This document shows, piece by piece, positions 1-6,268 of a stretch of DNA of 15,834 nt. The translations under genes were made by a program, and so were the position numbers. Every line of letters starts with the position of its first letter. The first letter of the stretch is position 1. The DNA is from DASPWV01 sp046727855 (GTDB lineage Bacteria; Acidobacteriota; Vicinamibacteria; Vicinamibacterales; UBA2999): assembly GCA_046727855.1 (NCBI GenBank), contig JBKPDL010000091.1, positions 1 through 15,834 on the forward strand, given 5' to 3'. Under the pieces are notes generated by a model. That model made no database searches. It was not told the DNA's origin and was given only the letters and a program-made list of their open reading frames with translations.

Positions 1-18
1 GCGTTGGCTCGGTTGCGA

Positions 19-891
19 TCAGCGGCGCCACAGAGCGGCGGTGACCTTCACGCACAGCCGCGCGGTGAGCGCCACGGCCGCGAACGGCAGCGCGATCATG
101 CGGCCGGGCCCGCGGTAGTATTTGCCATAGTAGCGCAACGCGCTGCGATGAAAGGCGACGAGCGAGCGCACACGCGCGCGATCGCTGCTTTGCGCCGCCG
201 CATGCTCGACCACCGCCGACGGCACGAACACAACCCTGCCACCCTGCGCGCGCAGCCGCTGACAGAGATCCGCGTCTTCCCAATAGAGAAAGAACCGCTC
301 GTCGAAACCGCCGACCTCACGAAATGCCTGCGTTCGAATCATCACGCACGTGCCGGCAACCCAGTCCACGTCAACGGGCGCTGCAGCCTCGGCAGAAACG
401 AGATTCTGCCGTGAAATTGGATTGCCAGGCCACAGTCTCGTCAAGAGAGTGGTGCGGCCAAAAAGACCGGTGAGCGCCCCTGGGAACTGACGCCCGGTCG
501 CCTGCAATGAACCGTCGGGCGACACGACCTTTGGACCCACCGCAACCACGTCGGGATTCGAGGCGAGATAGCTCGCGAGATGCTCGATTGCGCGCGGTGT
601 GACGCGCGTGTCCGGGTTGAGCAGGAGCAAGAGCTCGCTGTTCGCGCGCGCGGCCGCTTCGTTGATGCCGGCGGCAAACCCGCGATTCTCGCGCCTGGGG
701 ATCGCAACGGCTCGCGGGTGACGCTGAATCGCCTTCGCAAGCTGCTTCTCGTCCGTCTCGTGATCAACGACGACGACAGCGGCGCGCGCGCCCTCAGGAT
801 CCTTTGCTAACTCGTCGAGACACGCAGCGAGCGCGTCGTACGCCTTGTAGTTGACGATGAGCACCGTCAGCGGCGCGCCACCGGACCTCAT
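19..891 (-). CDS. Family 2 glycosyltransferase, rhamnosyltransferase-like
   Basis: This is probably a cytoplasmic-face transferase that adds a sugar from a nucleotide donor to a cell-envelope polysaccharide or glycolipid; the actual sugar and acceptor cannot be read from sequence. The 290 residues open with the GT-A start VLIVNYKAYDAL (about 10-21). The acidic donor/metal motif is NPDT (92-95). A GGFDERFFLYWEDADLC block (194-210) carries the ED pair typical of rhamnosyltransferase-like GT2 proteins. The C-terminus (about 265-287) is hydrophobic and basic, so the protein may sit on the membrane. It starts 20 bases after the nrfA stop, in the same direction, and so is probably co-transcribed with nrfHA, although no functional link is evident. 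A GAGG lies directly against the ATG, which is too close for a good ribosome site, so a slightly later start is possible. The family is clear; the substrate is unknown. Confidence 0.85.
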   Translation of the reverse strand: MRSGGAPLTVLIVNYKAYDALAACLDELAKDPEGARAAVVVVDHETDEKQLAKAIQRHPRAVAIPRRENRGFAAGINEAAARANSELLLLLNPDTRVTPRAIEHLASYLASNPDVVAVGPKVVSPDGSLQATGRQFPGALTGLFGRTTLLTRLWPGNPISRQNLVSAEAAAPVDVDWVAGTCVMIRTQAFREVGGFDERFFLYWEDADLCQRLRAQGGRVVFVPSAVVEHAAAQSSDRARVRSLVAFHRSALRYYGKYYRGPGRMIALPFAAVALTARLCVKVTAALWRR

Positions 892-911
892 CCTCGCAAC
901 AGTCTATCGAA

Positions 912-2291
912 TCAGCGCGACGCGGCACGAATCGCGATCTGGCCGCGGCGCGTGTGTTCGATCGACGTCCCGAGAATACGCATCGCTTCCTGCGACGCAT
1001 GAAAGCCCATGGAGTTTTCGGCTTCGATGAAATCGAGCAGAAACTGCGCTTGTCGCTGCTCGTCACGCGCGCTCGCCAGCTGCGCATCGCTGGCGCCGCC
1101 TGCGGCGGCGGCCTTGATGTCGCCGATCAACGCCACCAACGCGTCCATTGCCACGTTCCGCATCTCGAACGTGCGATCCTGAATCGTGTGAACGCGCTCC
1201 CGCAATTCGTCTTCGGACCACCTGTGGCACGTTTGGCACGCGCGATTGATGTTGAGCAGCGGACTGCGCACGTGATGGTCGCTGATCTTGAGTGCACCCA
1301 CACGCTGATACGGCATGTGGCAATCGGCGCACGCGACACCGGAGCGCGCATGAATGCCCTGGTTCCACATCTCGAATTCGGGATGCTGCGCCTTGAGTGT
1401 GGGCGCGGCAGTCTCGCCGTGTAGCCAATCGCGGAATTGATTCTCCTGGTAGTAGCTCAGAATCTGGTCGGCCTTGAGGCCTTTATCCCAGGGATAGGTC
1501 AGCCGCTTTTCCGGACCCTTGAAGTAGTACTCGACATGACATTGCCCGCAGACAAACGCGCGCATCTCCTGATGTGTGGCCATCGTATTGACGTCGTAGT
1601 TTGGTATCCCCTGTCCGGCTTTGAGCGCGCGAATCCCATCGAGAAATGCCGGCCGCGTGATCCGCAGCTGCATGGTTTCGGGATTGTGACAATCGATGCA
1701 CGACACTGGATGTGACACCAACTTCCGCGCCTCGAAGTACGGCATGCGGTTCATGGCCTCGAAGCCCGTGATCAAATCACCGCCGCCGAGTTTCTTGTAG
1801 GGCACGTAAACTGACGCATGACAATGCAGGCAAGTGCCTGGCTGCTTGGTGACCTCCTGTCGTTCGGTGAAGGTCTGATCGTCGAGCATGTAGGCATGAC
1901 CGCGCTCTTCGCGGAAGTCCGTCGCGAACGCGTAACCCGCCCACATGATTTTCAGCCGCGGATCCTCCTCGAGTCGCGACTGCGCCGTGACCGATCGGGG
2001 ATCAGCCTGGGACGGTGTTCGCGGGATGGCTTCGCTGCCGCCATACCGTGTGCGTTGCTGGTCAACGGTGCGTTGATATCCGTCGAACTGCAGCGGAGAG
2101 TTCTTGCCCCAGACAGCCGGATCCTCAATCTCGTCATTGAGTTCCACGACCCGATAAAACGGGTTCCGTGCTTGCTGCTTGCGCTCGAAGATGTTGATGA
2201 GAAGCGCTGTGACGGCCGCCGCCGCAATCGCAGCCGCCACCGCCGTGTACAGAACAACCCGAGTCAACGGACGGGGAGGGGTGTCGGCCAT
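912..2291 (-). CDS. nrfA: Cytochrome c nitrite reductase catalytic subunit (pentahaem NrfA)
   Basis: NrfA reduces nitrite to ammonium with six electrons at the periplasmic face, taking electrons from NrfH. The 459-residue protein has one N-terminal membrane-spanning or uncleaved signal segment (about 12-34). Five haem-binding motifs follow: CLHCH (154-158), CIDCH (198-202), CGQCH (248-252), CADCH (321-325) and CQTCH (352-356). The active-site Arg lies in EERGHAY (R130). The conserved Glu-Tyr of the calcium site is in VEYYF (E254, Y255). The KAQH block (300-303) supplies the other calcium ligands and the catalytic His. The first motif is CxxCH, whereas the best-studied enzymes have CxxCK for the catalytic haem; CxxCH forms are known in some NrfA lineages. 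Its ATG lies one base after the nrfH stop, so the two are almost certainly translated together. The length is normal for NrfA. Confidence 0.95.
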   Translation of the reverse strand: MADTPPRPLTRVVLYTAVAAAIAAAAVTALLINIFERKQQARNPFYRVVELNDEIEDPAVWGKNSPLQFDGYQRTVDQQRTRYGGSEAIPRTPSQADPRSVTAQSRLEEDPRLKIMWAGYAFATDFREERGHAYMLDDQTFTERQEVTKQPGTCLHCHASVYVPYKKLGGGDLITGFEAMNRMPYFEARKLVSHPVSCIDCHNPETMQLRITRPAFLDGIRALKAGQGIPNYDVNTMATHQEMRAFVCGQCHVEYYFKGPEKRLTYPWDKGLKADQILSYYQENQFRDWLHGETAAPTLKAQHPEFEMWNQGIHARSGVACADCHMPYQRVGALKISDHHVRSPLLNINRACQTCHRWSEDELRERVHTIQDRTFEMRNVAMDALVALIGDIKAAAAGGASDAQLASARDEQRQAQFLLDFIEAENSMGFHASQEAMRILGTSIEHTRRGQIAIRAASR

Positions 2292-2292
2292 C

Positions 2293-2745
2293 TCAATGAA
2301 GGTGCCCGACGCTGCGATGGCAGCTCACGCACGAGAGCCCATCGCGAGCGTGTGAGCTCGGATCGATCGCCTGCACGATGGCGTCGTGGCAGGAGCGGCA
2401 CGATTGTTCGGTGATGCGCGCGTTACGTGCCGTGATCCGAATGGGATCGGGAAAGCCGCCGGTTGTGAAGTAAAACGAGTGCCAGAAGCCGTTTCGCGCC
2501 TTGGTCAGATACTTGCCGAGGAAATCGTGCGGAGTGTGACAGTCGTTGCACACTGCAACCGCTCGATGGCTTGACGCGATCCAGCCGGAGAACTGCTCCT
2601 GCATGACGTGGCAATTCGCGCAGGCCTGCGGATCGTTGGTGAGGTACGAATAGCCGCGGGCGTAAAGAAACGTGTAGCCGCCGATCCCCAGCAGGACACC
2701 GACGGCTATGCCGAGAACGATGCTTACTCGCATTCGAGTGCGCAC
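2293..2745 (-). CDS. nrfH: NrfH, membrane-anchored tetrahaem cytochrome c (quinol dehydrogenase)
   Basis: NrfH takes electrons from menaquinol in the inner membrane and passes them to NrfA. The 150 residues begin with a basic stretch and one transmembrane anchor (about 7-28). Four haem motifs follow: CANCH (42-46), CNDCH (66-70), CRSCH (116-120) and CVSCH (139-143). Four haems, one anchor and this small size match the NapC/NirT/NrfH family, and the adjacent nrfA makes NrfH the specific call. GTG at 2745 is the longest start; an ATG 12 bases further on would give MRVSIVLG and is also plausible. Neither has a strong ribosome site. The gene begins 7 bases after the sodA stop codon, which places it in the same transcript. 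The mqnE and mqnD genes elsewhere in the window would supply the menaquinone that this family normally oxidises. Confidence 0.93.
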   Translation of the reverse strand: MRTRMRVSIVLGIAVGVLLGIGGYTFLYARGYSYLTNDPQACANCHVMQEQFSGWIASSHRAVAVCNDCHTPHDFLGKYLTKARNGFWHSFYFTTGGFPDPIRITARNARITEQSCRSCHDAIVQAIDPSSHARDGLSCVSCHRSVGHLH

Positions 2746-2752
2746 GCGTGCG

Positions 2753-3355
2753 CTAACCTTTCAGCAGTCGATTCACCTCGTTCCAGTTCACGACGCTCCA
2801 CCACGCCGCCAGATAATCGGCGCGGCGATTCTGATACTTCAAGTAGTACGCGTGCTCCCACACATCCACGCCGAGCACCGCGTTCTTGCCTTCCATGAGC
2901 GGGTTGTCCTGGTTCGGCGTACTCGTGATTTCGAGCCTGCCGCCGTTGTTCACGAGCCATGCCCAACCGCTGCCAAAGCGGCCCAGGCCAGCAGCCTGAA
3001 ACTGCTCTTTGAACTTGTCGAAGCTGCCGAACGACGAATTGATCGCGTCGGCAACCGCTCCGCTCGGCGCGCCGCCGGCATTTGGCGCCATCCATTTCCA
3101 GAACAGTGAGTGATTCCAGTGACCGCCGCCGTTATTGCGCACAGCCGTGCGAATGTCTTCCGGCACGGTGCTGAGGCCTTGCATCAGATCGTCGAGACTC
3201 TTGTTGTGCAGTGCAGGGTGCTTGTCGAGGGCGGCGTTGAGATTGGTAACGTAGGTCTGGTGATGCTTTCCGTGATGGATTTGCATCGTCTGAGAATCGA
3301 TATGCGGCTCGAGCGCGTCGTGGCTGTACGGCAGCGCCGGCAGGCTGTGCGGCAT
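2753..3355 (-). CDS. sodA: Superoxide dismutase, Fe/Mn family with Mn-type signature
   Basis: This enzyme converts superoxide to hydrogen peroxide and oxygen, most likely in the cytoplasm because there is no signal peptide. The 200 residues carry all four metal ligands: His27 (QIHHGKHH), His82 (GGHWNHSLFW), Asp164 and His168 (DVWEHAYY). The active-site neighbourhood is manganese-like: GGGHWNHSLFW rather than the AAQ-WNH form of iron enzymes, and the outer glutamine in STPNQD (near 149). A cambialistic enzyme cannot be excluded. The start is well supported by GGAGGG eight bases upstream of the ATG. The gene follows the 25-bp inverted repeat below nadA and leads directly into nrfHA, so a stress or anaerobic-switch role within one transcript is possible. 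Length and motif order are normal. Confidence 0.95.
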   Translation of the reverse strand: MPHSLPALPYSHDALEPHIDSQTMQIHHGKHHQTYVTNLNAALDKHPALHNKSLDDLMQGLSTVPEDIRTAVRNNGGGHWNHSLFWKWMAPNAGGAPSGAVADAINSSFGSFDKFKEQFQAAGLGRFGSGWAWLVNNGGRLEITSTPNQDNPLMEGKNAVLGVDVWEHAYYLKYQNRRADYLAAWWSVVNWNEVNRLLKG

Positions 3356-3375
3356 TGCTGGCTCCCTCCGAAAAG

Positions 3376-3440
3376 GCGAAAAGGGGTCTGACCCCTTTTT
3401 GTGCGTGACACCCGCAAAAAGGGGTCAGACCCCTTTTCGC
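3376..3440. repeat. 25-bp perfect inverted repeat made of two GGGGTC palindromes, terminator-like
   Basis: The arms at 3376-3400 and 3416-3440 are exact reverse complements, separated by 15 bases. Each arm is itself a palindrome centred on GGGGTCTGACCCC (or its complement), flanked by A and T runs. Each can fold alone into a 9-bp stem with a 3-base loop followed by a U run, in either direction, and so could act as a bidirectional terminator. The two arms could also pair with each other. The element fills the gap between the nadA stop and the sodA ribosome site. The shape suggests a REP/BIME-like dispersed element as well as, or instead of, a terminator; copy number in the genome is unknown. 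Confidence 0.85.
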
Positions 3441-3443
3441 GAC

Positions 3444-4592
3444 TTATTGAATTGAAAGCATCCGATCCAGTGCGATCCTAGCCCACTTCTGCTGCTCGTC
3501 GGGAACGACGATCTCGTTGCGCATGTCGCCATCGACGAGCCCGTCGAGGACCCAGAGCAGATGATTGGGTGAGACACGAAACATGGTGGAGCACAGGCAC
3601 CCGACCTGATCGAGTGAGATCACCGTCTTTTCAGGCGCCACCTCTTCGGCAAGACGATGGACGAGATGAATTTCGGTGGCGACGGCCCAGGTCGTCCCCG
3701 CAGGCGCGTTGCGAACGGTCCTCAGAATGTATTCAGTTGATCCGCTGTCGTCGGCGGCGCACAGCACGTCGAACGGCACTTCGGGATGCACGATCACACG
3801 GATGCCAGGGTATTGCTTGCGCACGGCTTCGATCTGCTTCGCGGTGAAACGCACGTGCACGGAGCAATGCCCTTTCCACAGAATGAGCTTCGCGCGATCG
3901 AGCTGCTCCGTTGTGACTCCGCCAAACGGCTCGTAGGGATCCCAGACGACCATGTCGTCGAGCGAGATCCCCATTTTCCAGGCGGTGTTGCGCCCGAGAT
4001 GCTGATCAGGAAGAAACAGAATCTTCTCGTTCTGCCGCCACCCCCACGTCAACGATGCGGCAGCGTTCGAGGACGTGCAAATCGTGCCGCCGCGTTCGCC
4101 GACGAACGACTTCACGGCTGCCGCCGAGTTGATGTACGTCATTGGCACCACGCGCGGCGCGATGCCCAACTGCTCGAGCTCGCTCCAGCACGTCGCGAGC
4201 TGATCCGGCGCAACCATATCCGCCATGGAGCAGCCAGCCGCGAGGTCCGGCAGAATCACGCGCTGATGCGGCAGCGCGAGAATATCCGCGCTTTCTGCCA
4301 TGAAGTGCACGCCGCAGAAGACGATGTAGTCCGCATCAGGGTGGTTCGCGATGGAGCGCGCGAGCTTGAACGAGTCACCGGTGTAATCGGCGAATTTGAT
4401 CACTTCGTCGCGCTGGTAGTGATGTCCCAGGATCACCAGCCGATCGCCGAGTGCCGCTTTCGCCGCCGCAATGCGGACGTCCATCTCCTCGTCCGGAAGG
4501 CCCAGGTAGGTGTTGGGCAACGGCTGGCGTTGATGGAGGCTTTTCTTCTCCACCTCGTTGAGCACAGGCAAAAACGTCGCGGTGGCGGTCAT
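3444..4592 (-). CDS. nadA: Quinolinate synthase A
   Basis: NadA condenses iminoaspartate with dihydroxyacetone phosphate to make quinolinate, the first ring of de novo NAD synthesis, and needs a [4Fe-4S] cluster held by three cysteines. The 382 residues show the repeated three-domain family pattern: LGHHYQRDEVIKFAD (55-69), FCGVHFMAESADIL (92-105), LAAGCSMADM (117-126), GHCSVHVRF (241-249), VHPEVPFDVL (268-277) and DQVGCLCSTM (328-337). Likely cluster ligands are Cys121, Cys243 and one of Cys332/Cys334. The length fits the longer NadA type. The ATG at 4592 is the natural start but has no clear Shine-Dalgarno sequence. The gene has its own upstream control region (promoter candidate and leader hairpin at 4627-4689), which suggests regulation separate from mqnE. 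nadB and nadC are not in the window. Confidence 0.96.
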   Translation of the reverse strand: MTATATFLPVLNEVEKKSLHQRQPLPNTYLGLPDEEMDVRIAAAKAALGDRLVILGHHYQRDEVIKFADYTGDSFKLARSIANHPDADYIVFCGVHFMAESADILALPHQRVILPDLAAGCSMADMVAPDQLATCWSELEQLGIAPRVVPMTYINSAAAVKSFVGERGGTICTSSNAAASLTWGWRQNEKILFLPDQHLGRNTAWKMGISLDDMVVWDPYEPFGGVTTEQLDRAKLILWKGHCSVHVRFTAKQIEAVRKQYPGIRVIVHPEVPFDVLCAADDSGSTEYILRTVRNAPAGTTWAVATEIHLVHRLAEEVAPEKTVISLDQVGCLCSTMFRVSPNHLLWVLDGLVDGDMRNEIVVPDEQQKWARIALDRMLSIQ

Positions 4593-4626
4593 GGGCTTGT
4601 GAAACTTTTCTCAATCTCAGGACGCG

Positions 4627-4675
4627 AAAAAACCAAGCGGCCGATAGGTTCATTTCACCAGCGACACGCTTGGTT
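4627..4675 (-). terminator. Terminator-like hairpin in the nadA leader (attenuator candidate)
   Basis: Read on the minus strand, AACCAAGCG (4675-4667) and CGCTTGGTT (4639-4631) form a perfect 9-bp stem around a 27-base loop. The stem runs into six consecutive T (4632-4627), which is the layout of an intrinsic terminator. It begins about ten bases after a perfect -10 hexamer and ends about 35 bases before the nadA ATG. It would therefore be the first structure in the nadA transcript. Loop bases 4658-4653 (GTGAAA) are complementary to TTTCAC at 4604-4599, just upstream of the ATG, so an alternative or pseudoknot pairing is possible. It could instead be the end of the mqnE transcript. Confidence 0.6.
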
Positions 4676-4683
4676 CACTGACA

Positions 4684-4689
4684 ATTATA
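4684..4689 (-). promoter_or_regulatory. nadA: Promoter -10 candidate for nadA (TATAAT)
   Basis: The minus strand reads TATAAT here, an exact match to the sigma-70-type -10 consensus in a GC-rich neighbourhood. With a 17-18-base spacer the -35 position would be CTGTCC or TGTCCC, which is weak. The predicted transcript start is near 4677, at the foot of the leader hairpin. The rest of the mqnE-nadA gap (4690-4813) shows no other clear signal. Confidence 0.5.
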
Positions 4690-4813
4690 TCTCAGGCAGG
4701 ATGCTCGGGACAGCTCGGCGATTCGCTGGCGATCGGTCGCAGCAGCTGATCAAGCTTCTGGAAATCGGGCGGTTTCGTGAATCGATCCAGAGACTCCGTC
4801 AGGAGTGGGCTGT

Positions 4814-5932
4814 TCAGGCCGTGAGCGTTGCCGCGTTCGGAACGCGCACCACGTTGTAGAGCGTGTCGCGCTCGATCGGTTCGCGGCCGGCGTCACGGAT
4901 GAGCTGTTCGATTTGGGTTGTAGAAAGCGCTGCTGGCGTACGCGAACCCGCCATGTGATAGATGGTTTCCTCCTGCACCGTGCCATCGAGATCGTCAGCG
5001 CCAAACCACAACGCGGTTTGCGCGATCTCGACGCCGGAGGAGGTCCAATACGCCTTGATGTGATCGACGTTATCGAGCAGGAGCCGCGCGACCGCGTGTA
5101 CGCGGAGCGTGTCGCTCGCCGATGGCGCCGGCAGCTTACGCATCTGGTTGTTGTCGGGATGAAACGCGAGCGGAATGAAGGCCTGTAATCCGCGGGTGTC
5201 GTCCTGCAACGCGCGAATCTGCAGCAGATGATCGACGCGCTCCTCCATCGTCTCGATGTGTCCGTACAACATCGTCACGTTGGTGCGCATTCCCAGGCTG
5301 TGCGCCGTGCGATGGATGGCGAGATAGCGATCGCCGTCGCACTTGTCGTGACAGATCTTTCGGCGCACACGTGGAGCAAAAATCTCGGCCCCGCCGCCAG
5401 GCAACGAATCGAGACCTGCCGCGATCAACTCCCGCAGCACCTGTTCGTCGGTCATCCTGTAGAGATCGGCGAAGTAGGCGATCTCGACTGCAGTGAAACA
5501 CTTGAGGTGAACGTCTGGCCGAATCGCTTTGAGCCCGCGCAGTAGATCCGTGTAATAGGAGAACGGCAGCTCCGGATGGAGGCCGTTGACGATGTGAATC
5601 TCGGTGAGCGGCTCGTGCGCGCGCTGACGCAGCTTCGCGAAGACCTGTTCCAACGTCATCGTGTGCGCGCCCGGATCGTTCGGGCGAAGCCGGGCAAACG
5701 AACAGAACAGGCACGACGCCTCGCACACGTTGGTCGCCTCGAGCCGCAGGTTGTGATTGAAATACGTGCGCGCGCCGTGACGACGTTCGCGTTCGAGATT
5801 GGCAAGCCACCCGATCGCAAGAAGATCGGGCGCGGTAAACAACCGCACGCCGTCGTCAAACGACAAGCGCACTTGCGCGTCGACTTTTTCGGCAATATCT
5901 GCCAGCTTGGCGTTGATCACTCGTGAGCGCAC
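4814..5932 (-). CDS. mqnE: Aminodeoxyfutalosine synthase (radical SAM)
   Basis: MqnE is the second step of the futalosine route to menaquinone: it joins the chorismate-derived enolpyruvyl benzoate to the adenosyl group of S-adenosylmethionine to give aminodeoxyfutalosine. The 372 residues have the radical-SAM cluster motif CEASCLFC (Cys70, Cys74, Cys77). The MqnE-type context follows: FNHNLRLEATNVC before it, then DPGAHTM, TEIHIVNGLHPELPFSYY and KCFTAVEIAYF. A glycine-rich PGGGAEIF and an HPDNNQMRKL segment complete the family pattern. These distinguish MqnE from the related MqnC. GTG at 5932 is the longest start and GTG at 5920 is an alternative; neither has a clear ribosome site. It is transcribed divergently from the B12 riboswitch and btuB. 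mqnD lies on the other side of the B12 block; mqnA, mqnB and mqnC are not visible here. Confidence 0.94.
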   Translation of the reverse strand: MRSRVINAKLADIAEKVDAQVRLSFDDGVRLFTAPDLLAIGWLANLERERRHGARTYFNHNLRLEATNVCEASCLFCSFARLRPNDPGAHTMTLEQVFAKLRQRAHEPLTEIHIVNGLHPELPFSYYTDLLRGLKAIRPDVHLKCFTAVEIAYFADLYRMTDEQVLRELIAAGLDSLPGGGAEIFAPRVRRKICHDKCDGDRYLAIHRTAHSLGMRTNVTMLYGHIETMEERVDHLLQIRALQDDTRGLQAFIPLAFHPDNNQMRKLPAPSASDTLRVHAVARLLLDNVDHIKAYWTSSGVEIAQTALWFGADDLDGTVQEETIYHMAGSRTPAALSTTQIEQLIRDAGREPIERDTLYNVVRVPNAATLTA

Positions 5933-5943
5933 AGCGGTGCTGC

Positions 5944-5999
5944 CGTTCTTCGTTTGCTCTTCGCTTTCGTTCTTCGTCTTGTTCGTCGTTCTTCAGTAT
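5944..5999. repeat. Degenerate TTCGTTC-type heptamer tract
   Basis: The stretch is built from imperfect repeats of TTC/TTCG/TTTG-GTTC words, for example TTCTTCG, TTTCGTTC and TTGTTCG, with strong pyrimidine bias on the plus strand. It lies in the divergent mqnE-btuB control region, directly upstream of the mqnE start. A cleaner tandem version of the same heptamer occurs at 14785-14820. It does not encode anything convincing. It could be a slippage-generated simple repeat or could influence DNA shape at the promoter. Confidence 0.6.
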
Positions 6000-6009
6000 T
6001 CCACAATGT

Positions 6010-6015
6010 TATACT
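6010..6015 (+). promoter_or_regulatory. btuB: Possible -10 element for the B12 operon (TATACT)
   Basis: TATACT lies about 20 bases before the first paired element of the cobalamin riboswitch, where a promoter is required. It matches five of six positions of the TATAAT consensus. No good -35 hexamer is seen at the proper spacing because the heptamer tract occupies that position, so this is a weak call based mainly on location. Confidence 0.35.
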
Positions 6016-6035
6016 CGCCGTCTTAACCGACGCGA

Positions 6036-6232
6036 ACCCAGGCAGTCAGGGAAGTTGGGTGCAAAGCCCACACGGTCCCGCCACTGTAAGCGGGGAGCGC
6101 GCGTTCACTGCTGCCGTCAGGCAGCCGTCACTGTGATTGCGGGCGCAACGGCCCGCGCTACGGGAGCGTAGCAGCACGGGAAGACGCCAACGCGTGTGAC
6201 GATCCGCGAGTCAGGAGACCTGCTGCACGGGT
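6036..6232 (+). ncRNA. Cobalamin (B12) riboswitch
   Basis: This leader RNA binds adenosylcobalamin or a related cobamide and turns off the downstream operon. The B12 box is present as GGTCCCGCCACTGTAA (GCCACTG at 6080-6086). Upstream is CAGGGAAGTTGGGTGC with its CCC partner, and the CCCGC/GCGGG pairing brackets the box. The conserved 3' segment AGTCAGGAGACCTGC ends near 6223. Three clean peripheral hairpins lie between: GCTGCC/GGCAGC (6110-6125), GCGGGC/GCCCGC (6139-6156) and GCTACG/CGTAGC (6157-6172). The closing stem can be drawn from ACCC and GCAG near 6036-6045 to CTGC and GGGT at 6220-6232; its ends are approximate. The position 37 bases before btuB and the nature of the operon confirm the call. 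Confidence 0.96.
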
Positions 6233-6236
6233 CCCG

Positions 6237-6261
6237 TCCCTTCGGCGCGACGACGCCGGGA
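6237..6261 (+). promoter_or_regulatory. btuB: Hairpin masking the btuB ribosome site (riboswitch output candidate)
   Basis: TCCC (6237-6240) and GGCG (6244-6247) can pair with CGCC (6254-6257) and GGGA (6258-6261), with a three-base bulge and a six-base loop. The 3' arm runs into the Shine-Dalgarno sequence GGAGGTGA (6259-6266). This would hide part of the ribosome site when folded. It suggests that the riboswitch controls translation of btuB; no U-tract terminator is seen between the aptamer and the start codon. The pairing is read by eye, without an energy calculation. Confidence 0.5.
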
Positions 6262-6268
6262 GGTGACC

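Noticed and set aside
4375..4653. Possible leader peptide or upstream ORF starting in the nadA leader hairpin (MNLSAAWFFRV)
   Set aside because: It runs 92 codons into nadA in another frame and has no run of regulatory codons or good ribosome site. I kept the RNA hairpin instead.
3786..4859. A 357-codon plus-strand open frame opposite nadA
   Set aside because: NadA motifs on the other strand are unmistakable. The antisense translation shows no domain and crosses the nadA promoter region.
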